A DNA stretch of 64,000 nucleotides, from NCBI GenBank assembly GCA_026397915.1, contig JAPLTX010000012.1, forward strand, positions 1 to 64,000, read 5' to 3'. Under the pieces are notes generated by a model, which worked only from the letters and a program-made list of their open reading frames with translations, made no database searches and was not told where the DNA came from. The stretch is from Verrucomicrobiota bacterium (GTDB lineage: Bacteria; Verrucomicrobiota; Verrucomicrobiia; CAIQCK01). How positions within the stretch are numbered: the stretch's first letter is position 1; each line of letters opens with the position of its first letter. The position numbers and the translations under genes are program-made. This document shows, piece after piece, positions 47,586 through 57,230 of the stretch.

Positions 47586-50318
47586 GTGTCGGTTCCAGCG
47601 GGAACTGATCGCGTGACATCGCTCGAAGGACAACAATTTCATGATTACGAAGTGCTGACCTTGCTCGGACGGGGAAGCGTGGGCGCTGTCTATAAGGCGC
47701 ACCAGGTTTCGCTGGACCGGCCGGTGTCGTTGAAGGTGTTGTTGCCGGGGCTGTCGCGGGACCGCGAGTTCATCGCACGGTTCAAGCAGGAAGCCATTGC
47801 CGCGGCGAAACTCAATCACCCCAATCTCGTGCAGATGTATTCCGCCGGCGAATGTGACGGCGCGTTTTATCTTTCGATGGAGTTTATCGAGGGCGACTCG
47901 TTGCAAAAGCGGCTCGAACGCGCGGGCCGGCTGGACGTGGAGCAATCGCTGGCAACTTGCTACTACCTGGCCCACGCGCTCAACCACGCGTGGCAGCGTG
48001 GCTCGTTGATTCACCGCGCGATCAAGCCGAGCAACATCTACCTCTCGCAACACGGCGAGGTGAAGCTGGGCGACCTCGGCGTGGCGAGGCCGGCTGGAGC
48101 CGCGCTCATCGGGGGCAGCGGCAAGCCGTTTTACGCCAGCCCGGAACAAGCCCGCGGTGAAACAAACCTCGATCTGCGCTCCGACATCTACAGTCTGGGT
48201 TGTGTGCTCTATCACATGCTCGCCGGCCAGCCGCCTTATGACGGGGCGACGGCGAAGGCCGTGATGTTCAAACACCTCAACGATCCGCCGCCAACGATCA
48301 CGAAAACATGGCCGCAATGCCCGGCGCAGGTGGCGCTGCTCCTGAACAAAATGCTGGCGAAGGAACCGGCCGCGCGGCACCAGGACTACGCGGAGTTGAT
48401 CACCGACCTCGTGCGCATCAGCGAACAGTTGGGCATGGCCGCGGCCGGCTCGGCGCAGCTTGTGGCACCGAAAACATCGCCGCCCATGAAGCCCGCCACG
48501 GCGCGGGTCGCCGTCGGCGCGCCCAGGCAATCATCGTCGGCCGTTTTCATGGTGGCCGGCGTCGTTGTCATCGCGGCGGCTGTCGCGATGATCTGGGCGC
48601 CGTGGAAAGATCGTGGAGCGCCGGGCGTGAAGCGTGAAGCGTCGAGAATGGAACCTCTGCGGAAAACCGGCAGCGAAAACGCGAAGGCGCGAAGTGAAGT
48701 TCCCAAGGTCGAGACGGAACCGCCGAAGCCGGCACTACCGCCCGCTCCCGCATCACCAATCACCCGTCACCCATTACCAGCCACCGCCGCTCCCGTTGCC
48801 GACGCGTGGACCGCTTCGGTCGCCTCGCTCGCGCCGGAGGAACAAGTGCAGCGCGTGGTCGCGAGGTTGCAGGAACTGAATCCCGGCTACGACGGCGAGG
48901 AGCGGCACAAAATCTCCGGCGGCCGCGTGACGGAACTGACGCTCTCTTCCGAAGCGATCAAGGACCTCTCGCCCATCCGCGCGCTGGCCAACTTGCAAAC
49001 CCTCTATTGCGGCGGCTCGCGGACCAAGGGCGCGCTCAGCGACCTGTCGCCGTTGCGCGGCATGGCGCTGACAAAGCTGTCGTGTATCAACACCCAAGTG
49101 GCGGACCTCTCACCATTGCGCGGCATGCCGCTGGAGTTTTTGAGCATCGTTGGCAGTCCCGTGAGCGATCTCCAGCCGCTGGCCGGCGCGCCGCTAACGC
49201 GGGTGTTTCTCGCCGGCACACAGATAAGCACGCTGTCGCCACTGCGCGGCATGGCGCTGACCGAGTTCCACGCGGAAAGCACCCAGATCGCCGACCTCTC
49301 GCCCCTGCAAGGCATGCCCCTCTCGCGGTTGGGGCTGCGCCAGACGCCGGTGGCCGACCTGACGCCCGTCCAGGACGCGCCGCTGACCTCTCTGGACATC
49401 GCCGGCACGGCCGTCAAAGACCTTTCGCCGCTGGCCAAGATGCCGTTGCGTTACCTGACCTGCGACGTTGCCGCCGCCGGGAACAAACTCGCCGTGCAGA
49501 CGCTGATGGCCATCTCCACGTTGCAAAAGGTCAACGGCAAGCCCGTCAACGATTTCATCCAAGCCGTGAACGCCGCGGCGGCCGCAGCGGCTTCGGCGCC
49601 CCGGCCGGAGCCAGCCGCGGGAGCCGCGCCGGAAAAATCTGCCGATCCCTTCGTGCTCGCCGTCGCCGCGTTGCCCGCCGAAAAACAGCTCGCCGCCGTC
49701 ATCGCCAAACTGCGCGAACTCAATCCTTACTTCGACGGCCGCGAGCAACACCGCATCGCCGGCGGCGTGGTAACGGACCTGAACATCTCCACGGCGGCCA
49801 TCACCGACCTCTCCCCCGTCCGCGCGCTGGCCAAGCTCCAGCGGTTGACCCTCGCCCCGTGGACCGGCCCGGCGCGCGGCACGTTGGCGGACCTCTCGCC
49901 GCTGAAGGGGCTGCAACTCTACGGCCTGTCGTGCCACAACACCCAGGTGGCCGACCTTTCGCCCCTGCGCGACATGCCGCTGACGCTGTTGACGTGCGAC
50001 AGCACCGCCGTGAGCGACCTCGCACCGTTGAAAGGCATGCGGCTCACCGTCTTCGGTTGCAGCAACACCGCCGTGGGCGACCTCGCCCCGCTGGACGGCA
50101 TGCCCCTGACCGTCCTCTGGTGCAACAACACCAAGGTCACCGACCTCTCCCCGTTGAAAGGCATGCCCCTGAAGGAACTCCGTTGCGACTTCGACAAGGA
50201 GCGCGACGCCCTCATCCTCGACGGCATCGCCACGCTGGAGAAAATCAACGACATCCCCGCCGCCTCCTTCTGGACCAAGGTCGGCCCCATCGTCCTCAAG
50301 TCCGGCGGCAGACGATGA
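47586..50318 (+). CDS. Ser/Thr protein kinase-like (predicted pseudokinase) with TM segment and two leucine-rich-repeat modules
   Basis: LGRGSVGAVYKA, SLKVL, FIHRAIKPSNIYL-type catalytic loop (LIHRAIKPSNIYL), KLGDLGVARP, FYASPEQARG; TM SSAVFMVAGVVVIAAAVAMIW; ~21-aa LRRs (ADLSPLRGMPLxxLxxxxTxV). Confidence 0.9.
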   Translation: MSVPAGTDRVTSLEGQQFHDYEVLTLLGRGSVGAVYKAHQVSLDRPVSLKVLLPGLSRDREFIARFKQEAIAAAKLNHPNLVQMYSAGECDGAFYLSMEFIEGDSLQKRLERAGRLDVEQSLATCYYLAHALNHAWQRGSLIHRAIKPSNIYLSQHGEVKLGDLGVARPAGAALIGGSGKPFYASPEQARGETNLDLRSDIYSLGCVLYHMLAGQPPYDGATAKAVMFKHLNDPPPTITKTWPQCPAQVALLLNKMLAKEPAARHQDYAELITDLVRISEQLGMAAAGSAQLVAPKTSPPMKPATARVAVGAPRQSSSAVFMVAGVVVIAAAVAMIWAPWKDRGAPGVKREASRMEPLRKTGSENAKARSEVPKVETEPPKPALPPAPASPITRHPLPATAAPVADAWTASVASLAPEEQVQRVVARLQELNPGYDGEERHKISGGRVTELTLSSEAIKDLSPIRALANLQTLYCGGSRTKGALSDLSPLRGMALTKLSCINTQVADLSPLRGMPLEFLSIVGSPVSDLQPLAGAPLTRVFLAGTQISTLSPLRGMALTEFHAESTQIADLSPLQGMPLSRLGLRQTPVADLTPVQDAPLTSLDIAGTAVKDLSPLAKMPLRYLTCDVAAAGNKLAVQTLMAISTLQKVNGKPVNDFIQAVNAAAAAAASAPRPEPAAGAAPEKSADPFVLAVAALPAEKQLAAVIAKLRELNPYFDGREQHRIAGGVVTDLNISTAAITDLSPVRALAKLQRLTLAPWTGPARGTLADLSPLKGLQLYGLSCHNTQVADLSPLRDMPLTLLTCDSTAVSDLAPLKGMRLTVFGCSNTAVGDLAPLDGMPLTVLWCNNTKVTDLSPLKGMPLKELRCDFDKERDALILDGIATLEKINDIPAASFWTKVGPIVLKSGGRR

Positions 50319-50412
50319 GCCGCTCCGAACTATCGCCTGATCGCGATTAAGCGGCAAGTATCAGCAAGCTGATGCGAGTTGGAAGTTGGAAAATGGAAGA
50401 TAGGGAACACTG

Positions 50413-53400
50413 TCAGCTTTTCCCCGCCCCCTCCACAATCGCAATTTCCTCCGCCGTGAGTCCGTAAAGCTGATACACGAGCGCGTCAATCTGCCGATCC
50501 AGTGCCGCGCACTTGGCTTCGTAGTAGTTCCGATCTTTGTCTGTCTGCGCCTTCGCCACCGTCGCCTTCGCTTCCAGCATCGTCTCCACAAACTTCACCA
50601 TTTCGTCGCGACACGACCTCTCGGCGCTCTTGGAAAGATCGAGAACTCGTATCGGAACCTGCGCCAAACTGAAAATGGTCACTTGCGGGAACGATGTCTT
50701 GAAGTCTGCAAACATCGTGCGCCAGAAGAAACCAGTGAGGCGCGAGTTGATGATGCCAAGCAGGTAGAGTTCTGTTTCCACACTGTCAGCCCGAGCCGTA
50801 AAAATATTGCCCGTCACCGCGAGCGGCGTCCTCAGAATGCTCGCCGTCGGTTCTTCACAAATCTGACGGACAACAAGTTTATGCGGCGCGAAATGCACTT
50901 CCTTATCCCAACAGCCGCCTGCGGTATTTGGACGCTTGAACAGAACAAACTCGGACGGGCGCTCGGTGTGATAGCGATGCACGTCGCTTCCGGCAACAAT
51001 GGGGACGTGTTGTGCGGTTTTCTTTGTCTTTGCGAAATACTTTTCCCGGTCGCCAGTAATCAAGCCTCTATTGATAATTGCGACCTTCTCAAGTGGTGCG
51101 AAGTCTTTGGTTAAACGTGAAATTAGGGAGGCATTCACCTCATTGACTAAAATGTTCCACACTCGGCCCGGTAATTCCGAGAAGGTTGACTGTCGAGTTC
51201 GCGTGTTGAATGCAGGATTCGCGGCGAATGCTTCATCAAGTTCGGCCGTTGTCTGCACCTGATTTGCCTGTCTAGTTTCTCTCCTATACTCACTCCGCAA
51301 GACCAATACGGAAGTGTGGACATCCGCATCAGCAAAGACCCGGCCACGAGCCACAGCGATTTGCTGGATGACACACCTATCCATCAGCCAGCCGCGTAGG
51401 GTCTCAGCATATACGTTATTCAAAATCGTTGTCGGGATGATGTAGCTGAGATACCCGCCATCCTTGAGTAGCGCAACGGCGCGCTGAAGGAACAGGTGGA
51501 AGAGATCAATCTTGAACTCAGCCGCAACGAAATGGTTTCGCAGGTAGGCGAGCACTTCATTGCTCGTGTTGTGCGGTTGCAGCATTCGATAGGGCGGATT
51601 GCCAACAATTGCGTCGAAGCCGCGAGTTTGTATTGGTTCGCCAGGATGAACGCGCCGTCCTCCTTCACGCATGAAAGTGCGGCCAACCTCGTAAGCTGGT
51701 TCGGCTTCGCGGACCATCCCTTGCGTGTCCTTCGCCGCAAAGATATGCGGAAAGGCATCCCCGAAGTTCATTGGGTTGAGCTTGCGCTCTTCGTCGTTGG
51801 CGAAAAGCTGGCCTTCGGAAATATCCCTGCCAATGAGCGAGTTACCACAGACGATGTTCTTGCTGAGATCGGGCAGCAGTCGTTTCATCTGCGTGACATG
51901 CTCGAAGTCCATCAGGTATTGGTGGGCGCTGACGGTGGTTTCGTCCTTCAGGAGCTTCAGGTAGAGCGAGAGCTGGCAGACCTCGACGGCCTGCGCGTCA
52001 ATGTCCACGCCGTAGATGTTGTTGACGAGGATTTCGCGTTTCTTGCGGAGCGAGAGGTAGAGATCGCCGTCGCGCTCGACGCAGTCGCCTCGTTTGATGG
52101 CGCGGGCGCGCTCGGTGTCTGAAAGACTGTTATAGTAGCTGCCGTGGTGTTGCAGGAGCAGGTCGAAGACGCCGAGCAGGAAGCTGCCGCTGCCGCAGGC
52201 AATATCGGCAAAGTGCATTTCCGCAATCTGCTCCGGCTTCTTGCTGGCGATGAGTTTGCCGACGGTGTTCTCGACGATGTAGCGGACGATATACTCCGGC
52301 GTGTAATAGACGCCGCCCGCCTTGCGCACCTCCGGCTTCTCCTCTACGCGAACGCGCTTGTCGGTGGCAACAATGACCTTGCCGAGAAAGCGTTCATAGA
52401 TCGAGCCGAGGATGTGGATAGGGATGAAGTTAAAATCGTAGGGTGTCGTGGCCGCCGTTAGCCGTTCGCAGATGCCGCCGAAGATATCCTCGTCCACGCG
52501 GAAGCCGGGCTTGTCGAGAATTGCATGCTCTTTGAAGACGATGCCGTTGTAGATGCCGTCGAGCCGCCGCGAGGCGGCTACGAAGTCTTCCCAAGCCTTG
52601 CCCTTGGCTCCGAATCTCTCCACGAGCCGCTGCGCCTCGATGCCTTTGTCTTCGAGGAAGCGGAGGAAGACAAGCCGGTCGAGTGTGCGCTGGGCGAGTT
52701 CCGTCAGCGACTCGCTGTCGAGGCGCGGGTTCTTGCTCTTGAAGGCTCGCGCCAAGTCGGTGCGGTGTTCGTCAAGTGTCTCCAAGAAATCTTCATCCAC
52801 GGGCTTGGCGGCGGATGGAAACATGCCACGTTTGGCACCTATGCCACGAGGCTTGGGCAGTTCGGCGGCACGCTTCTCCAACGAACCGCCCGCGACAGCT
52901 TCACGGGAGAAGAGCCAGTAGATTTGTTTGAACTTCTCCGGGTTCGCGTAATCGCTGAAGTGATAGGTGGCGACGGCGCGGTTGAGCGCGGTATCCACGT
53001 CGGGCTTGTAGCGGCAATCGAGAACGTGGAACTGCTCGAAGTCGTGAACGACGGCGAGCGGCGTGTTGCTACTCCAACCGTAGCGGATGACTTGGAAATA
53101 AACTTCTTTCGAGGCGAGTTCCACTGACGGTTTCTTGGCCTCGACGTAGAAACGGACGTCAGCTTCGCGGAAATTCGGCTTCAGGTAAAAAGCGTAATCG
53201 GCTCTGCGCGATCCCGCTGCCATGTTCACGCCCCGCTCGACCTTAACTTCTTGCTCGTATGGGTTCGTCTGGAAGTCATGGTTCACGTCCCAACCGAGGG
53301 CAAACCAGAACTTGTCGATGAAATCTTTGCGGACTTCCGCTTCTTGGTAATCGCTTGCGAGGTAACGTCTCTCGTTGGCCTTGAAATCCGCAGCGAGATG

Positions 53401-53451
53401 TTGGACACGCTTAAACGCCTCCTCGAATGTTCGCGGAATCTGCTCTGGCAT
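50413..53451 (-). CDS. Type IIG (Eco57I-class) restriction-modification enzyme, single polypeptide
   Basis: N-terminal nuclease-like RADYAFYLK...DVRFYVEAKKP (PD-(D/E)xK type), SAM motif HFADIACGSGSFLLG, catalytic GFDAIVGNPPY, C-terminal target recognition region. Confidence 0.88.
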   Translation of the reverse strand: MPEQIPRTFEEAFKRVQHLAADFKANERRYLASDYQEAEVRKDFIDKFWFALGWDVNHDFQTNPYEQEVKVERGVNMAAGSRRADYAFYLKPNFREADVRFYVEAKKPSVELASKEVYFQVIRYGWSSNTPLAVVHDFEQFHVLDCRYKPDVDTALNRAVATYHFSDYANPEKFKQIYWLFSREAVAGGSLEKRAAELPKPRGIGAKRGMFPSAAKPVDEDFLETLDEHRTDLARAFKSKNPRLDSESLTELAQRTLDRLVFLRFLEDKGIEAQRLVERFGAKGKAWEDFVAASRRLDGIYNGIVFKEHAILDKPGFRVDEDIFGGICERLTAATTPYDFNFIPIHILGSIYERFLGKVIVATDKRVRVEEKPEVRKAGGVYYTPEYIVRYIVENTVGKLIASKKPEQIAEMHFADIACGSGSFLLGVFDLLLQHHGSYYNSLSDTERARAIKRGDCVERDGDLYLSLRKKREILVNNIYGVDIDAQAVEVCQLSLYLKLLKDETTVSAHQYLMDFEHVTQMKRLLPDLSKNIVCGNSLIGRDISEGQLFANDEERKLNPMNFGDAFPHIFAAKDTQGMVREAEPAYEVGRTFMREGGRRVHPGEPIQTRGFDAIVGNPPYRMLQPHNTSNEVLAYLRNHFVAAEFKIDLFHLFLQRAVALLKDGGYLSYIIPTTILNNVYAETLRGWLMDRCVIQQIAVARGRVFADADVHTSVLVLRSEYRRETRQANQVQTTAELDEAFAANPAFNTRTRQSTFSELPGRVWNILVNEVNASLISRLTKDFAPLEKVAIINRGLITGDREKYFAKTKKTAQHVPIVAGSDVHRYHTERPSEFVLFKRPNTAGGCWDKEVHFAPHKLVVRQICEEPTASILRTPLAVTGNIFTARADSVETELYLLGIINSRLTGFFWRTMFADFKTSFPQVTIFSLAQVPIRVLDLSKSAERSCRDEMVKFVETMLEAKATVAKAQTDKDRNYYEAKCAALDRQIDALVYQLYGLTAEEIAIVEGAGKS

Positions 53452-53570
53452 GGCGGCGAGTGTAGGCAAAGCGTCCGATTGCGTCAACGGCGGCAAGCGG
53501 GGGAGAGGGCTTGTTTCAGTCACCGTTTGACTTCGCAGCGACGGCCGCTATGATGGGCGCGTCTCCCATA

Positions 53571-55118
53571 ATGAAGCCAGACGACCAGATTCTCTCGAGA
53601 CTCGCTGAAGACGAGTTGGAACCGCTGCCGGCCGACGGCGGCGAGGGCCGCCCGCGCGACGCGTGCGGCGTGTTCGGCGTGTATAACCATCCCAGCGCGG
53701 CGGAGCTGACCTACTTCGGCCTCTACGCGCTGCAACATCGCGGCCAGGAATCCGCCGGCATCGTGAGCCACGACGGCGAGCGGATGATCGAGCACCGGGA
53801 CATGGGCCTGGTGTTCCAGGTTTTCAAGGACCACATCCTGCGGACGCTCAAGGGCAGCATGTCGGTCGGCCACGTGCGTTACTCAACCACCGGCTCGTCC
53901 TCGCTGGCCAACGTCCAGCCGCTGATTGCACGCACCGGCCGCGGCCAGATCGCCGTGGCCCACAACGGCAATCTCGTCAACGCCGACCTGCTGCGCGACG
54001 AGATGGAGAACCAGGGTTCCATTTTCCAGACGAGCACGGACAGCGAAGTCATCCTGCATCTGATGGCGCATGGCATGAAGAACGACGCGCAGACCAACCT
54101 CTGCGAATCGTTGCGGAGGTTGCAGGGCGCGTTCTCGCTCGTCATCATGACGGAGACGGAGTTGATCGGCGTGCGCGATCCGCTCGGCTTCCGGCCGCTC
54201 TGCCTTGGCAAGATGAAGTCGCCGGGGCCGACGGGCGGCGACGCGTGGATTCTCTCCAGCGAAACCTGCGCGCTCGACCAGATTCAGGCCGAGTTCGTCC
54301 GCGACATCGAGCCGGGCGAGATCGTCATCATTGACGCCAACGGCGTGCGTAGCGTCAAACCGTTCGACCCGCCGCCGTGCCACTCGTTGTGCATCTTCGA
54401 GTTCGTTTACTTCGCACGGCCCGACTCGACCATCAGCGGCCAGACCGTCCACCGCGTCCGCGTGCGGCTCGGCCAGCAGATGGCCCGCGAGCATCCCGTG
54501 GACGCCGACATCGTGGTGCCGGTGCCCGACAGCGGCAACTCCGCCGCGCTCGGCTACAGCCAGCAAAGCGGCATCCCGCTGGAGCTGGCGTTCGTCCGCA
54601 ACCACTACATCGGCCGCTCGTTCCTCCAGCCGAGCCAGCTCATCCGCGACTTTTCCGTGCGCGTGAAGCTCAACCTGATGAAGGATGTCGTTCGCGGCAA
54701 GCGCGTCGTGGTCGTGGACGACTCGATCGTGCGTGGCACCACCAGCCGCGCGCGTGTCGTCAGCCTCCGCGAGGCCGGCGCGAAGGAGGTCCACATGCGC
54801 GTCTCCTGTCCGCCGCACAAGTGGCCGTGCTTCTACGGCATTGATTTTCCGCAGCGCAAGAAACTCATGGCGGCCAACTACTCCATCGAGGAGATCAAGC
54901 GGTTCCTCGGCGCCGACAGCCTTGGCTACCTGTCGCTCGATGGCATGATCGCCTCCACCTGCCTGCCCGCCAATGAGTTTTGCACCGCGTGCTACACCGG
55001 CAACTATCCCGTGAAGAGCGATCCCGAAATGGACAAGCTCGTGTTGGAAAAACGCCATGCGCGGCCCGCCAAAGTCGGCGACCTCATCGGCGAAGACCTG
55101 CAGAGACGGCTGCTATGA
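53571..55118 (+). CDS. purF: Amidophosphoribosyltransferase
   Basis: DACGVFGVYNHPSAAELTYFGLYALQHRGQESAGIVS; VVVVDDSIVRGTTSRARVVSLREAGAKEVHMRVSCPP. Confidence 0.96.
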   Translation: MKPDDQILSRLAEDELEPLPADGGEGRPRDACGVFGVYNHPSAAELTYFGLYALQHRGQESAGIVSHDGERMIEHRDMGLVFQVFKDHILRTLKGSMSVGHVRYSTTGSSSLANVQPLIARTGRGQIAVAHNGNLVNADLLRDEMENQGSIFQTSTDSEVILHLMAHGMKNDAQTNLCESLRRLQGAFSLVIMTETELIGVRDPLGFRPLCLGKMKSPGPTGGDAWILSSETCALDQIQAEFVRDIEPGEIVIIDANGVRSVKPFDPPPCHSLCIFEFVYFARPDSTISGQTVHRVRVRLGQQMAREHPVDADIVVPVPDSGNSAALGYSQQSGIPLELAFVRNHYIGRSFLQPSQLIRDFSVRVKLNLMKDVVRGKRVVVVDDSIVRGTTSRARVVSLREAGAKEVHMRVSCPPHKWPCFYGIDFPQRKKLMAANYSIEEIKRFLGADSLGYLSLDGMIASTCLPANEFCTACYTGNYPVKSDPEMDKLVLEKRHARPAKVGDLIGEDLQRRLL

Positions 55119-56155
55119 AGAACACCTCCGCTTACGCCGCCGCCGGCGTCAACATCGCGCTCGGCGACGCTCTCAAATCCAAGCTCCCCCAACTCGTCGC
55201 CCGCACGCGCCAGCCCGGCTGCCTTGGCAAGATCGGCGGCTTTGGCGGACTGTTCGAGTTGGACACGAAAAAATACCGCCGCCCTGTGCTCGTCAGCAGC
55301 GCCGACGGCGTCGGGACCAAGCTCAAGATCGCCATCATGACCGGCCGGCACGACACTGTCGGCCAGGATCTCGTCAACCACTGCGTCAACGACATCGCCG
55401 TGCTCGGCTCCAAGCCGATCTATTTCCTCGACTACATCGGCATGGGCAAGCTGGAACCGCCCGTGTTTTATGCGATCATCGCCGGCCTCGCGAAAGCCTG
55501 CGCCGAGGCGAAGTGCGCGCTCATCGGCGGCGAGACGGCGCAGTTGCCCGACATGTATGCGCCCGGCGAATACGACCTCGCCGGCACCATCGTCGGCGTC
55601 ATCGAGCGCGACCGCATTCTCGATGGCAGCCGCATTCGCCCCGGCGACGCCATCATCGGCCTGCCCAGCAACGGCCTGCACACCAACGGCTACACGCTCG
55701 CCCGGAAAGTGTTGTTCGGCGAGATGGGCTACGATCCGGAAGACCGGTTGGAGGAACTCGGCGGCACCCTCGCCGACGAACTGCTCAAGGTCCATCGCAA
55801 CTACGGCCCGCGCATCCTGAAACTGCGCGACAAGAAATCGCCGCTGGCCGATGCGCTCAAAGGCTGCGCCCACATCACCGGTGGCGGCTTTACCGGCAAC
55901 ATCCCGCGCATCCTGCCGAAGAACGCGGACGCCATCATCCGCCGCGGCTCGTGGCCCGTGCCGCCGATCTTCTCCATCCTCCAGAGCGGCGGCAACGTCA
56001 GTGACGAGGAGATGCACGAAGTTTTCAACATGGGCATCGGCATGGTCTTCGTCGTCGCTGCCGGCAAGGCCGACGCCGTCCGCCGTGCCTGCGGCAAAGG
56101 CGCGCTGTTCGTCGGCGAGATCGTGAAGGGCAAAGGCGTCTGCCAGTTGCAATAA
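55115..56155 (+). CDS. purM: Phosphoribosylformylglycinamidine cyclo-ligase
   Basis: SSADGVGTKLKIAIMTGRHDTVGQDLVNHCVNDIAVLGSKPIYFLDYIGMGKL; GGETAQLPDMYAPGEYDLAGTIVGV; ATGA overlap with purF. Confidence 0.96.
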   Translation: MKNTSAYAAAGVNIALGDALKSKLPQLVARTRQPGCLGKIGGFGGLFELDTKKYRRPVLVSSADGVGTKLKIAIMTGRHDTVGQDLVNHCVNDIAVLGSKPIYFLDYIGMGKLEPPVFYAIIAGLAKACAEAKCALIGGETAQLPDMYAPGEYDLAGTIVGVIERDRILDGSRIRPGDAIIGLPSNGLHTNGYTLARKVLFGEMGYDPEDRLEELGGTLADELLKVHRNYGPRILKLRDKKSPLADALKGCAHITGGGFTGNIPRILPKNADAIIRRGSWPVPPIFSILQSGGNVSDEEMHEVFNMGIGMVFVVAAGKADAVRRACGKGALFVGEIVKGKGVCQLQ

Positions 56156-56226
56156 GTAGGACAGGCATCTTGCCTGTCGCCTCGGCGGCTGACTCAGGCC
56201 GTCGCAGGCAAGGGTGCCTGCGCTAC
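56156..56226. repeat. REP-like imperfect palindrome after purM
   Basis: GTAGGACAGGCATCTTGCCTGTC...GCAGGCAAGGGTGCCTGCGCTAC; same outer GTAG/CTAC architecture as 16984..17052. Confidence 0.65.
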
Positions 56227-56243
56227 GACACAGGAGAAACCCA

Positions 56244-56948
56244 ATGAAACGAAAACTCTGGCTGGCGACATCGCTTCTTATCCTTGCAACCATCGCCGTC
56301 GCTCCCGCGCAGGAGAAGGACAAGCGGCTTCACTCCGGCGGCCCGAAGGGCTGGGGCGTGCAAAAGGCGGAAATCAAAGACCCGAAACTGCCGCGCGTGC
56401 TGCTCATTGGCGACTCGATCCTCAACGGCTATCGCGCGACGGTCGCCAAAACGCTCGAAGGCAAGGCGAACGTGGACGCGTGGGTCAACCCGCTCCATCA
56501 AGCCTCCGGCGGCCTGCACGAACAGCTCAAAGGTGTGCTTGCCGAGGGACCATACGCCGTCGTCCATTTCAACATGGGCTTGCACGGCTGGCCGAAGGGA
56601 CGCATCCCGGACGGCCAGTTCACCCCGCTCACGCGCAAGCTCGTCCACACGATCCGCGACAACGCGCCCAACGCTGCGCTCATCTGGGCCAGCAGCACAC
56701 CCGTGACGGTGAAAGGCGAGCCGACCAAGCTCGATCCGGAAATCAACGCGACCATCGTCGAACACAACCGGATGGCGGCGGCAGTGATGAAGGAGGAGAA
56801 TGTTCCGGTCAACGATCTCTACGCACTGATGATATCGAAACTGGATCTGGCGCGCGGCGATCAGTTTCACTGGAAAGGTGAAGGCAGTGTGCTCCAAGGC
56901 AAAGCCGTTGCTGAGATCGTCGCGAAGCATCTCGCTGCGAAGAAATAG
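56244..56948 (+). CDS. Secreted SGNH-hydrolase family protein
   Basis: Signal peptide MKRKLWLATSLLILATIAVAPAQ; RVLLIGDSILNGY block I; DQFHWKGEGSVLQGKAVAEIVAKHL. Confidence 0.75.
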   Translation: MKRKLWLATSLLILATIAVAPAQEKDKRLHSGGPKGWGVQKAEIKDPKLPRVLLIGDSILNGYRATVAKTLEGKANVDAWVNPLHQASGGLHEQLKGVLAEGPYAVVHFNMGLHGWPKGRIPDGQFTPLTRKLVHTIRDNAPNAALIWASSTPVTVKGEPTKLDPEINATIVEHNRMAAAVMKEENVPVNDLYALMISKLDLARGDQFHWKGEGSVLQGKAVAEIVAKHLAAKK

Positions 56949-56955
56949 ACGCGCC

Positions 56956-57216
56956 ATGAGTGCCGGCCACCACAAACCGCTGGTTACCTATCCCTGCCGC
57001 TGGGATTACAAGATCATCGGCGTTGACGCCGGGCGGATTCGCGTGGTCATCGCCGCGGCGGTCGCGGAAGCCGAGCACACCGTGGCCGACTCCAACCGCA
57101 GCCCCGCCGGCAAGTATTGTTCCGTCGCTCTGACGGTGGCCGTCCGCGACGAGGAGCATCGCAACCGGATCTTCATGGCGCTGCGCGGCCACAAAGACGT
57201 GATCATGGTGCTGTGA
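56956..57216 (+). CDS. DUF493/YbeD-like small protein
   Basis: YPCRWDYKIIGVDAGRIRVVIAAAVAEAE...GKYCSVALTVAVRDEEHRNRIFMALRGHKDVIMVL, ferredoxin-like YbeD pattern. Confidence 0.65.
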   Translation: MSAGHHKPLVTYPCRWDYKIIGVDAGRIRVVIAAAVAEAEHTVADSNRSPAGKYCSVALTVAVRDEEHRNRIFMALRGHKDVIMVL

Positions 57217-57230
57217 GCAAGAAGGACAAC

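Noticed and set aside
48806-50350. 514-aa plus-strand ORF in a second frame over the LRR region
   Set aside because: Alternate-frame artefact of the LRR repeats; Arg/Pro-rich with no motifs.
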